A stretch of DNA of 64,000 bases from assembly GCF_023243115.1 (NCBI RefSeq), contig NZ_CP085081.1, forward strand, positions 868,001 through 932,000, in the 5' to 3' direction. The DNA comes from Sediminicoccus sp. KRV36. Lineage in GTDB: Bacteria > Pseudomonadota > Alphaproteobacteria > Acetobacterales > Acetobacteraceae. The position numbers and the translations under genes were made by a program. Below, in pieces: positions 13,001 to 17,960 of the stretch (the first letter of the stretch is position 1; each line of letters opens with the position of its first letter). The notes under the pieces are model-generated. The model saw only the letters and a list, made by a program, of their open reading frames with translations. It did not search any database and was not told where the DNA came from.

Positions 13001-15647
13001 GCGCCACGCCGTTGGCGGCATCGCCGAACCGGCCGCTGACGCCGCTGGCACCGACCAGCACCTGCGGGCCATTGCTGCCGACGACGCGCTGCACCGTGAC
13101 ATTGCCGGTGACCGTGCCGAAACTGCCGAGCGTCAGGCTTGCCGTGCCCGCCAGGGTGAAATCGCCACCGGCGCCGAGGCTGGCGGTGGCGTCGCCGGCA
13201 AGCCCCAGCCCCGCCGGGCCGCCGATGGCGAAGCTGCCGGCCAGGCTGCCGCTGCGCGTCTTGTCGCTGTTCAGCCGTAGCTGCCCGTTGGCATTGCCCA
13301 GCCGCACGAAGGCCGCGCCGGCGGCCAGGGTCAGCTGCGCCCCGGCCACGTCCACCAGCCAGCTCCAGCCGCTGCCGGTCTGGCTCAGCGTCAGGTTCAG
13401 CGCACCGGAAAGCGTTGCGCCGCCCAGGTTCATCTCGCCCTGGACGGGCAGCGTGTAGCTGTCCACCAGCTGGTCGAAGACCAGCTCTGCGGCGCCCTCC
13501 AGCGGGATGCTGCGGGGCGTCGTCCAGGCCAGCACCGCGGGATCGCTGCCCAGCACGGCCTTGTTCAGCGACAGCGCGGCGCTGCCGATGGCGCCGATGC
13601 GGACATCGCCCAGCATCAGCTCGGCCGGGACGACCTTGGCCGTCACCCAGCTGCGCGCACCCGCGGTCTCCCGCGCATAGACCAGCGCCACATCGGCGCC
13701 GGAGAGCCTGGCGCTGGCCGCGCCGGCCATGGCGCCGAACAACGCGCTGCGGCCGGTGATCGCCAGCTCGCGCACTGTCGCGGTGCGGCCGTCGGACAGC
13801 ATCACCGTCGCGGTGTCCAGCGCCAGGCGGAACTGGCCGCTGGCGGTGGCCAGGCCCGCGATGCTCAGCTCCAGTTGCCCGAAGAGCTCGGCGGTGTTGG
13901 CCGGCAGCGCCAGGGCCAGGGCATCGCCGGTGGTGGGCACCAGGGCGGACACCTCGGCCGTGCCGTTGTTTAGCCGGATGGTCACCTGGGTGCCGGTGAA
14001 GCTGACCGCGCTGTCCACGGTCGCGCTGATGTCGGCCGTGGCGAGAAGGGCGAAATTGGTCTGGCCCGCCCCGCCCGCCGCCGGCGTGCGGGTGGTGATG
14101 GCCAGTGCTGCGGTGGCGTTGGTCGCCGCCAGCGTCAGGTCGCCGAAGACAAGGCTGGCGGTGAGGTTGCGGCCACCCACCAGCAGCTCCGCCACCTGGG
14201 TGACGCCGGCCACGCTGTTGCGTGCGGAGAAGGCGAGGTCGCCACTCAGGCTGCCCAGGCCCGGCAGCACCAGGTTGGCGCCGCGCGCCGAGAAGCCCTG
14301 CACCGCATCGCCGGTGGCGAAGCTCAGTGCGCTGCTGGAGCTGCCGACCGTGACGGTGGTGTTGACGGCCCGGCCCAGCGTATTGGCCGAGAAGCCCAGC
14401 GGCCCGGACAAGCTGGCACCGGCCAGGCTGGAGCCCGCCAGGCCCTGCAACGTCGCATCACCGCTGGCCGAGACGGCATAGCCATCGCCCTCCAGCAGCA
14501 TGGCCAGGGTGCCGTTGCCGAGCCGCAGCGCCGCACCACGGCCAGGGTCGCCCAGCCGGGCCTCGACATTGCTGGCCAGCACGAAGGTTCCGGCCTGGCC
14601 GCTGCCGGCCTGTACGGCGAAATTGCCGGACAGCGCCGTGCCATCGGCGAAGCCGAGCTGGCCCGTGCCGGCAAGCGCCACCGCGTAGCTGCCGCTGGCC
14701 AGGCTGACGCTGCCGGCTACACCGCCCAGGCTGCCGGTCAAGGACCCCGTGGCCCAGCTTGCCGCGACGTCGCGCAGGCCGAAGGTCAGGGTCGGGTCGC
14801 TGCCGCTGCGGCCGACGGTGAGGTCCATGCTGCCGGTCAGGCGCAGCCCCGCCACCTGCATGCTGGCATCGAGGGTGACGCTGCCGGTCGCGGCCGGCGT
14901 GTTCATCCAGGTCAGCGCCTGGTCCAGCCCGGCCAGGGCGGCCGAGGTCTGCGCCACGGCGAAATCGGTCAGCCCCGGCAGCCTGGCGACCAGGATCTGC
15001 AGGCGGTCGGCCTGGTAGACCGGCGTCCCGACCAGCCCCTGGCCCAGATAGAGCCCGCCATAGGAGGCAAAGGCGCCGGTGCGCTGGCCCCAGGTCAGGA
15101 TGTCGTAGATCTGGCCCGCGGTGGGGCGGAAACCGTCGGCCAGGCTGAGTTCCAGCTTGCCGCCCAGGTTGGCGTTGCCGGTGACGGCGACCTGGCCGTA
15201 GCCCTCCGAGGCGTCCGGCGTCGGGCCACCGATCTGGATCTTCAGCGTGGCGTCATTGGCCTGGGCGTAGCTGCCGAGCGTCACCAGCCCGGCCTCCACC
15301 ACGCCTGCATTGGCGACGGCGCCCTGGTAGCTGCCGCTGCCGGTCAGGGTTTCGCTGGCGCCGATGGCCAGCGGCCCGGCCGAGCCGTCACCGGGGTCGC
15401 GTTGCGAGCCGTCATTGGCAACCACGGCCAGCGCGGAAGCCTGCGCCAGTTGGGCGGCCAGCAAAGCGGCCGCGGGGGTGGTTCCGGGCTGCGTGACATT
15501 CGCCGCCGGCCCGGATGGCATGGATGGCGAGGTGCCGCCGCCGGACGCGACCTGGAGATCCGCGGCCAGAAGCACACGCGGTTCCAACGTCTCCACGGCA
15601 AACTTGGGCGGATGCGATGCCGCGCCACGCCGGAACTTAGCGGACAT
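1..15647 (-). CDS. Giant LEPR-XLL repeat surface protein (partial, C terminus beyond window)
   Basis: The frame is open from ATG 15647 to the left edge, giving at least 5,215 residues without a stop; the true end lies outside. After a short basic N terminus (MSAKFRRG...), residues 21-27 read LEPRVLL, followed by AADL. This is the N-terminal signature of the LEPR-XLL family of giant proteins. No classical Sec signal peptide is visible. Residues about 100-220 resemble an autotransporter-type beta-solenoid segment (GSYAQ..., GYGQVAVTG, LELSLADGF). The rest is low in Cys and Lys and rich in Gly, Ala, Ser, Thr, Leu and Val. It consists of six roughly 505-residue repeats and three tracts of about 100-residue modules ending in VxFxGxLAGQxVP. 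A cell-surface or secreted adhesin or structural role is inferred from composition and family; cargo, partner and secretion route are unknown. The start has only a weak Shine-Dalgarno-like GAG. Very few TTA, CTA or TCA codons are used, which leaves a long open antisense frame. Confidence 0.85.
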   Translation of the reverse strand, partial: MSAKFRRGAASHPPKFAVETLEPRVLLAADLQVASGGGTSPSMPSGPAANVTQPGTTPAAALLAAQLAQASALAVVANDGSQRDPGDGSAGPLAIGASETLTGSGSYQGAVANAGVVEAGLVTLGSYAQANDATLKIQIGGPTPDASEGYGQVAVTGNANLGGKLELSLADGFRPTAGQIYDILTWGQRTGAFASYGGLYLGQGLVGTPVYQADRLQILVARLPGLTDFAVAQTSAALAGLDQALTWMNTPAATGSVTLDASMQVAGLRLTGSMDLTVGRSGSDPTLTFGLRDVAASWATGSLTGSLGGVAGSVSLASGSYAVALAGTGQLGFADGTALSGNFAVQAGSGQAGTFVLASNVEARLGDPGRGAALRLGNGTLAMLLEGDGYAVSASGDATLQGLAGSSLAGASLSGPLGFSANTLGRAVNTTVTVGSSSSALSFATGDAVQGFSARGANLVLPGLGSLSGDLAFSARNSVAGVTQVAELLVGGRNLTASLVFGDLTLAATNATAALAITTRTPAAGGAGQTNFALLATADISATVDSAVSFTGTQVTIRLNNGTAEVSALVPTTGDALALALPANTAELFGQLELSIAGLATASGQFRLALDTATVMLSDGRTATVRELAITGRSALFGAMAGAASARLSGADVALVYARETAGARSWVTAKVVPAELMLGDVRIGAIGSAALSLNKAVLGSDPAVLAWTTPRSIPLEGAAELVFDQLVDSYTLPVQGEMNLGGATLSGALNLTLSQTGSGWSWLVDVAGAQLTLAAGAAFVRLGNANGQLRLNSDKTRSGSLAGSFAIGGPAGLGLAGDATASLGAGGDFTLAGTASLTLGSFGTVTGNVTVQRVVGSNGPQVLVGASGVSGRFGDAANGVALRDATLGLVLAPDALGQAGYALLASGSAALDGFGGGFTLAGAAQVQANTLGRAVDVTIPVGTGQIRVLFADETAVQAVQLLDTALKVGDAGTLTGNFLVASSTDARGTTLSIGADSVAGSLLVGGVTTTLTAGSGAVLLRQGADGSTRYAVQLDAAVALGGVTGLSVTATQMRVGLNRMVGAVETTVATAAGSYAVSLLAGQTRVSGTAQLDIAGLVSLSGDVFIESTQNQAVTLVGAGSTTQVDLLTMGGTGLLVKLLTDNDALTAELDNASLALVLATERGGAARRWLSGSGAALDASFAGYALDPSATIGLSLNRALATIADAETLAASSIPAIDWSKASRTVALSQTASVVFDMAGGRFAMPVSGSMELAGASVSGSFELRLNQDSLGARTLELAASAVSLGFTAGDARVAIENAAGSLVLGPNGQRSGSISGAGSITGVTGLGFSGALSAGFDATGALSLAGNVSLGIADYGELSGGFSVVKSPAVTAVPVESLNLATLGATGQVSEAIAGGVQTDTVLLLRVSDAKGQLAREGVHGFSFGGQTATATSLDSRGTPLSDDAFAANIQLALESLRGIGTGNVQVAGTRAAGFSITFVGALAGQAVVPGAAGLGYTQPPDAPDQSEWGVIRQVQGPTAAINERQALTIPPGAGSFTLSLGSVTTDAIAVLPRTTAVSERQVVTLVGDPNLAGQFQLSLGGQTTGKIRFGTGPVAIAKAMEAALTKLVGDGNVRVTYETAFAGNNTIRYVVEFRGTLAGQDVPLLSGSTTLSGLSISVATTRQGSAGFSVQDQAARIQSALEAKLGAGNVTVGYDAAGNRYILDFAGSQGGQDQPQLVASGGVVTVDTLRQGRAASGAVQSVDLYDNQRQGSFTLSLEFGGARFTTADIAFDASAAAVRLALLGATSAAGGTLAARGVDPTVALLPASGGTHVWQVTFGGTASGTDVPVMNGLITSVVTPPDASLGLVTAGATTSEVQRLTLTGGGAFRLSLGDDITQTATLRAGAGATEVAAALAALPGLGAGTVAVSEVAAGVFDISFIGALAGQAVGSVVASTVQTISLLLPDGRAPDTVSLRLGGDGTWTVPLNVADRSQDQIAANLASLIGLLPGIGFGQGNVEVTARAGAPWSFDVVFINALLGADPGQLAVAASRSDVVQQARILIGASGVSGTLGGAGAGLNLAGGSLALVMQDNAAGVAGYAMQAAGSVRLTGFEGQVSLSATASLAINTLGEAVAVLVPTGVATPAISLAFADGTDRREVTIAQGDITVAGLGTLSGALKLVSTSSLVNGNLMDELGIGLDAARGTLTLGGLGATLSDGRGALLLRTQTSSDGVVTRGYAVQADGSVGVTGAEAVTLSGADLRIGFNRWGSALTAQVATATGDYAVRLLDNETRLSGTIHAELAGILTLDGQLSIEGRNSQVAMLADGSQVQASQLVISGANVGGSLLAGGNGLDVALGGMDIALVLSTEALPDGTKGRRWLSSLAQLGSASIAGYALENLQSAQLQINRALDQATGALADASAQVLSFAGTASQSVALDATRSLTLAMAGASFAIPVSGSLQLGPARLAGDFELALAGTAGNRSWTITASDARLALEAGPASVGITGAAGTLVLGANGARSGSLSGAAAISGLGDLSLDGRFTAAFGTDGTIGFSGTGVALGVAGFGTLTGDIAASRGADGSILLGAANVGARFGDPGAGLGVSGASLGLYVTAASESRAGYALVATGNANLNGFGAVTLSAQATVRINTLGHAVNMAAMGVAISFADGAAVQEVSIASGSLTVGAIGTLTGALAVKAVTEGAVTSLQIGVDAASGTLTLGGLGASLTGGRGAVLLRKDAAGSGYALQAEGAVTLSGADAVSLSLTNFQIAYNALGQAVAPTQVKTGLGSYTVALLAGEQRMRGHADVVVSNVLTLSGDVFLENSTNQAVALAGGGSAQVDQLLIGGTGLTANIGSGDASAALADLDLALVLSTERPGGSGRKWLTGTGSFESGSIAGYALDQLGSSALSLNRVISTAGLVDSAQVVNWSGAARAVTLAPGQVVQLDQAVQGFSIALDGAVQVGAARLAGALTLAQVPASGGIAWQVTATDVAVSVQSGGTSLGLANGSGTLQLGPNQARSGSISGAAFLSGVPALSLSGSLTARFDAAGGMGFSGNASLAVADIGRLSGSFSIVGEPGADGRILVGASGLTATLGDGDAGVALANGSLGLLLGQAGYALQASGDAALYGFGTDVTLSATASVRINTLGSAVTQQIATGAAPVTLAFADGTRRSEVAVDSGTLSVAGIGAVAGRLKLASTSTTEGTTQVSELRIGLDSLAGTLTLGGVGAALSAGEGAVVLRREAPAGGAATTRYALLAEGAVGLTGVDGVTLDAPRLQIAVNRWGSAYATTVQGIGRSFALNLVDNETRLQGQMRVAVAGAISLDGDIFLESRSNQTVALAGGGSVLVNQLVFGGAGVAATLGDAGVGASLSDVGIGLVMSSEAGGTRRWLTAGGSVGGATVAGYALTAPDGAALVLNRVMGVAGDAFAGIGPVLDFSAAPIVLDLGGGLSARLASSEAAFALNVDGAMQFGPAALAGSFTVALQQAAGGARSWQVTASDASVSLSAGAARVGIAQITGGLTLGANGQRAGAFSGVGSVSGVDGLSLTRGNFTTSFDSAGNLQLAGAVDLTVAGTATLSGQFGITRSVVPTVLAEVVTRSDGSAGGGSLTEVTAGGVATNTVLLLNAISADGTRFREGSYGFAYNGASATVGTLDAQGVALSDAALSARLQAGLQLLFGTGNVLVGGGRAEGFSITFAGALTGQPVTGLAMTPPAELAAGDGWSQSGVASQAAPGIGATHLLDTYPPGAVGSFTLAFDYQAKTNTRLQLSAAGAGGDFREGVYGFTRGGTTTTASSRDAAGTALSDAAFAANIATALAAHYGAGNVQVSGSRAAGFGIEFTGTLAGTEVALGGTGLTLTPPADPSAGLAGTGVSSVERQASATVLATSYDLLIQRPEGASRNLNNFTFSFADGTRDVQVKFVDIQVTQPAQIKTALEKLVGKGKVTVTADLSSPMRAQRYTITFADGALQQGALQLRNTGLPEVTYTLAPRVASGTPSTTGAVHLVQQFPAAAQGSFTLAVQVAGSIFTTGAISLHASDAAVQAALLAAQTPLNGTPGGSTLGGSGATVTVATDAALGAWRISFGGAALGQVIPAMTGVVTPLLAPPAQLSLLASGSSLGAGTYTTAPISLQATPDAVRAALLAATGPNGHAFASTGASIAVTLDSTLGAWRVAFGGAALGQAIPAMQVTTSISPAPAATLTIVSAGATSSAVQHLALQPGTGSFALAFQGRVTAPLQAEGLTATAIQAALEAIAGSGNLRVTKAGGGWDIAYQGALAGQVVPLAQVAGLRSLDLVLADGAQADSVRVKATGAADWAATATLTGLTGAQQQQALTRAFEAVYGRGNVTVLAVEGQSGQYLLLGAGSLAGSSLAATTLGLSRAVAQPPGYLLIGAADAGVTFGSASAGLVLSNVSLGLVLTEGDAGTGYALLANGTAGLVGMNGAVALNAAGALRINTLGQAVNQTVRTGLTTPDQLVAFTTADQLNDVSITQGTVQVANLGSLTGGLRVISSTSVEAGVRTTDIAIGLQGMSAALTLGGVGATLGQGQGGIVLRMQQATDGSGAVTSGYAVAADGNVALTGVSGLTLTADRLQLAWNRWGSALDTSVATGSGSYALRLADQESRLRGNMHLAVGSVLDVRGELFLESRTGQSVSLAGGGSVAVNQLVFGGAGLAATLGDAAVGATLELADLGLVLSSEAGGSGRRWLSALGDLSGLTVQGYSVGSLLGSRLEINRALGTAGDALANAGAALDWSGAPLAIAVGTAAPLSIGFNAATLRVALSGSLDFGSVSLGGDLDIALTQAGTARSWTIAVSNGLASVAAEGAEVRLSNGTGTLTLGANGQRSGSVSGTASLTGVAGLTLSGTLATQFDSAGNMQIAGLATVAVAGFASLTGNVAVTQQGVAEVVAPVVSVAAQQGSGGSVFVTTQGGARTQTLFLLTGASADGSRFREGAYVFTAGSASVTVDTRLGGTPRSDAQLAAALQTGLVALYGAGNVEVSGGREQGFSLRLIGALDGQAVPLPTMLPPADPSTASMGSTYLEQQAIAAAAGATYLRLEVQTAKPNTTTNKFTLSLGGRSAEVRFLHDPTAQKAAIQAALDSMLGRGNAAVTRDTSTGLMTQGYAISLAPTAAALGTLTLSVTGTGRDVVYTLLPTKAGGTATGAVQRMDLIPAGVQGKLQLEFSFQGQAFMTAAFDAHAAVEQVQAALQAATNPAGKSFGALGGTVAVTL
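1001..2535 (-). repeat. Giant protein super-repeat, copy 6 (approximate bounds)
   Basis: Begins LLIGAADAGVTFG. NTLGQAV lies near 2311 and LVLSSEAGGSGRRWL near 1572. It is separated from copy 5 by insert tract B. Confidence 0.7.
2536..4960 (-). repeat. Giant protein insert tract B of about 100-residue modules (approximate bounds)
   Basis: About 2.4 kb between super-repeats 5 and 6. Modules carry segments such as GAVGSFTLAFDYQAK, FREGVYGFTRGG, YGAGNVQVSG and FTGTLAGTEV. Two neighbouring modules near 3120-3480 share a near-identical stretch (LGAWR(I/V)SFGGAALGQ(V/A)IPAM). Confidence 0.65.
4961..6465 (-). repeat. Giant protein super-repeat, copy 5 (approximate bounds)
   Basis: Begins ILVGASGLTATLGD. 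NTLGSAV lies near 6246 and LVMSSEAGGTRRWL near 5520, and the C-terminal part reads SGVGSVSGVDGLSL. Confidence 0.7.
6466..7950 (-). repeat. Giant protein super-repeat, copy 4 (approximate bounds)
   Basis: Begins ILLGAANVGARFGD. NTLGHAV lies near 7736 and LVLSTERPGGSGRKWL near 7037. Spacing to copies 3 and 5 is about 1.5 kb. Confidence 0.7.
7951..9519 (-). repeat. Giant protein super-repeat, copy 3 (approximate bounds)
   Basis: Begins ILIGASGVSGTLGG. The NTLGEAV landmark is near 9302 and LVLSTEALPDGTKGRRWL near 8552. The next copy follows directly without an insert. Confidence 0.7.
9520..11559 (-). repeat. Giant protein insert tract A of about 100-residue modules (approximate bounds)
   Basis: About 2 kb inserted between super-repeats 2 and 3. 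It holds successive modules with the pattern GSFTLSLG..TT..I, then an ALE(A)xLGxGNVxV helix-strand segment, then VxFxGxLAGQxVP. Several modules begin with a VQ(R/H)LTL-type strand. The modules resemble those found in other giant LEPR-XLL-type proteins. Confidence 0.65.
11560..13071 (-). repeat. Giant protein super-repeat, copy 2 (approximate bounds)
   Basis: Starts at VGASGVSGRFGD. It carries NTLGRAV near 12849, a LVLATERGG..RRWL segment near 12130, then LSLNRAL and SGSISGAGSITGVTGLGF-type segments. Spacing to copy 1 is about 1,515 bp at both landmarks. Confidence 0.7.
13072..14590 (-). repeat. Giant protein super-repeat, copy 1 (approximate bounds)
   Basis: The first of six copies of a roughly 505-residue unit. 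Landmarks in protein order: a GDPGRGAALRLGNGTLAMLL segment, then an NTLGRAV segment near 14366, then a short segment ending in SWVTAK near 13650. This copy is the most divergent: the usual RRWL near 13650 reads RSWV. Confidence 0.65.
15576..15587 (-). other. LEPR motif of the giant protein
   Basis: Codons TTG GAA CCG CGT encode L21-E22-P23-R24, continuing V-L-L-A-A-D. In LEPR-XLL proteins this motif sits near the N terminus of very long, repetitive, probably exported proteins; its exact role is not established. Confidence 0.8.
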
Positions 15648-15726
15648 CAACCCATCACTCGCTAGCTTTCTAAAGAGTGAATAACCTTATATACGATTAA
15701 ATTCTCGCAGATAGAGAAAATTTATA

Positions 15727-15732
15727 ATTATA
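15727..15732 (-). promoter_or_regulatory. Possible -10 box upstream of the giant gene
   Basis: TATAAT on the minus strand, about 80 bases upstream of ATG 15647, inside a markedly AT-rich stretch (about 15660-15800) that contrasts with the GC-rich surroundings. A convincing -35 hexamer was not found. The stretch 15648-15881 holds no gene that I can support. Confidence 0.3.
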
Positions 15733-15881
15733 TTCCATTCCTCCTGACCTACATGATTTTTAATTATGACGAGACATGATTTTTGCCTTGGCACAACGAT
15801 CGGTGTCCGTCTCCCAGGATATGAAATCTGTGGAATCTCTTGTGATCCGCTGCAGTCCCACCCGGTTCGCAGGATCTGAAG

Positions 15882-16512
15882 ATGTGGACCGCCGAGAACC
15901 GCTCTCACGACAATCGTAGAGAGCTGCGCTGCCCAAGCGACCTGACCGGTGCGCCTTGCTCGTTCATTGCGCCGCTGATCCCGCCGGCGAAGCGTGGCAG
16001 GCACAGACGCACGGTGGATGAGCGCGCTGTGGTGCAGGGCCTGCTCAACATTCTCAGCAGCGGCGGGCGATCCCCCTTGACCTGCCGCCGCGCAGCACGC
16101 TGCACAAATACTTCCACCGCTGGGACTAGCCGCCGCTGGGACTGGCCACCGCTGGGACTGGGACGGCGCGCTGGGGCGCGTCCATCACGCGCTGCAGGTG
16201 CGATGCTGCGAACAGGCTGGGCGGGGTTCGGGGCACTGCGCCGGACGCCCTACGGCCGCGATCAACGACAGCCGCAGCCTCAAGAGCCCGGAAAAGGGGG
16301 GGCCTCGATTGATCCACACGGCCACGATGTCGGCAAGAAGATCAACGGAAAGAAGCACCATCTGCTGGTAAACACCCTGGGCCTGAACCTGCACGCGGGG
16401 TCCATTCTGCGAGCATCCAGGACCGCGACGGCGGGGTGTTGGTGATGGCGGCGTTGTTCGGCATGCTCCCGTTCTCGCGCAAGCTCTGCGCTGATGGCGG
16501 CTACCAGGGGCC
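15882..16512 (+). pseudogene. Decayed IS5-type transposase
   Basis: Fragments match the layout of IS5-group DDE transposases: MWTAENRSH..., a CPSDLTGA..FIAPLIPPAKRGRHRRTVDE segment, then in other frames INDSRSLKSPEKGG, ASIDPHGHDVGKKI and KKHHLLVNTLGL, and finally VLVMAALFGMLPFSRKLCADGGYQGP. The pieces lie in different frames, so several frameshifts are needed. The C-terminal third expected after GYQGP is missing. It is non-functional as read. Confidence 0.75.
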
Positions 16513-16795
16513 TGCGGATCAATTTCGATGATCTGCTCGCCGAAAGCAGCACAGTGGTGGGCGTCCCGAGGCGGCGCTGTTCCGATCCCGGCACAAGAAG
16601 AACACGCATAGGCCACACGTCAAATTTGGATTTGCCCTCAACTCATGAGACCTGTGCGCGGATGTGTGTCAGGCGCGGTCCCTTGTGGATGTTGCGTCCG
16701 GCGTGTGCGGCGGGGCCGTGGTCAAGCGGCTGCTCGTTCCTGTCCCCGGCTTTTCCTTGGCGATGGCCCCGCGAGGCACGGATGTCGGGTGTCGT

Positions 16796-16876
16796 TGACG
16801 CCGCTTTCGGCATCAGCAAACCGAGGCTTCGGCGCAGATTATAAGCCATCGCGGCCAGCCTGACCTGCACTCCCGC
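16796..16876 (-). pseudogene. Transposase C-terminal remnant
   Basis: The minus strand reads AGVQVRLAAMAYNLRRSLGL, which resembles the conserved C-terminal helix (MAYNLRR) of several DDE transposase groups such as IS1182/IS4-like ones. Nothing else of that transposase is present, so it is a short relic. Confidence 0.45.
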
Positions 16877-16943
16877 CTTGGCCAGCGGGAGTGTCGTGGA
16901 TGTCGTGTGTGTCCGGTCATGATGGGAAAGAAGGCGAACCCGC

Positions 16944-17010
16944 ATGGCCCGACGGAGAGAGCCTCATATTCCTGATGCCATCCTGGACCGGCTGCTGGAG
17001 CTCTATGGCG
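16944..17010 (+). pseudogene. IS256-type transposase N-terminal remnant
   Basis: MARRREPHIPDAILDRLLEL resembles the start of IS256-family (mutator-type) transposases. Similarity stops after about 20-22 residues. The downstream open frame to 18419 is only the antisense shadow of the neighbouring genes. This is the third IS type seen within about 1.1 kb. Confidence 0.5.
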
Positions 17011-17153
17011 TGGAGGTCTCGCCCGAGCGGCCAAGCCAGAGAACCGGCGGAAGCTGGCGCGGTCATGCAGCGGCTCCGCGAGCCGGATATCCGACAGGTC
17101 GTGCCAGGTTGCCAGCAGCAGGGCGCGAAACAGCGCCAGTGGAGGCCAGCCCG

Positions 17154-17960
17154 CTACGCTTTAGCCCAGCTCGGCTTGCGCTTCTCGCGGAAGGCGGCGA
17201 TGCCCTCGGCCGCTTCCGGGCCGGCGGCGGTGCGGCCAAAGGATTGGGCACCCGCTTCGGCATAACCCTCGGGCGAGAGCGGGCCCAGCGCCGCCAGCAG
17301 CTTCTTGGTCTCGGCCAGGGCGCCCGGCGCGCCCTCCAGCAATTGCGCGATGCTGGCGGCCACCAGCGCATCCAGGCCGGCGCGATCCGCCGCCATCTCG
17401 TGCACCAGGCCGCGGCGGACCGCTTCCTCGGCGGTGATTACGCCACCTTCCAGCACCATCCGCGCGGCATCGGGCCGCCCCATACGCCGCGCCAGCCAGG
17501 GCAGGATCTGCGCCGGAACCAGGCCCCGGCGCGCCTCCGGGGCGGCAAAGCGGGCATCAGCGCTGGCGAAGGCGATATCGGCGCAGCAGAGAAAGCCGAG
17601 CCCGCCGGCATGCGCGGCACCTTCCACGGCGGCGATGACCACCTGCGGCAGGTTCGAAATCTCCTCGAAGCGGGCGCCGACGCGGCGATTGCGCGCCTGC
17701 ATCGCCGCAAGCCGTTCCTCCGGCGTGCCGGCGATCACCTCCGTGAGGTCCAGCCCTGCGCAGAAATGCCCGCCCGCTCCACGCAGCACGATGATCCGCG
17801 CGGCGGCGTCGCCGCGCAATTCATCGAGCAACGCGTCCAGTGCCTCGCCCATCCCGCCGCCGATCGCGTTGCGGCGCGCGGGGCGGTTCAGCGTCACATG
17901 AACCACCGGCCCCTCGCGGTTGACGAGGATCGGGGGTTCGGCGGAGGTCACCGCTTCCAC
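17154..17960 (-). CDS. Enoyl-CoA hydratase/isomerase family protein
   Basis: 268 residues, the usual crotonase length. The oxyanion-hole segments are present: AGGHFCAGLDL (about 63-72) and AAVEGAAHAGGLGF (111-124). The CoA-pocket Glu in PEARRGLVP (E142) is kept. The other catalytic Glu of classical hydratases is replaced: the residue six before the CAD-type Asp is G122. A plain water-adding hydratase is therefore uncertain; isomerase, hydrolase or another crotonase chemistry is possible. The start overlaps the end of rne by 13 bases, so it is probably translated from the rne transcript. No pathway partner is adjacent. Confidence 0.8.
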   Translation of the reverse strand: MEAVTSAEPPILVNREGPVVHVTLNRPARRNAIGGGMGEALDALLDELRGDAAARIIVLRGAGGHFCAGLDLTEVIAGTPEERLAAMQARNRRVGARFEEISNLPQVVIAAVEGAAHAGGLGFLCCADIAFASADARFAAPEARRGLVPAQILPWLARRMGRPDAARMVLEGGVITAEEAVRRGLVHEMAADRAGLDALVAASIAQLLEGAPGALAETKKLLAALGPLSPEGYAEAGAQSFGRTAAGPEAAEGIAAFREKRKPSWAKA

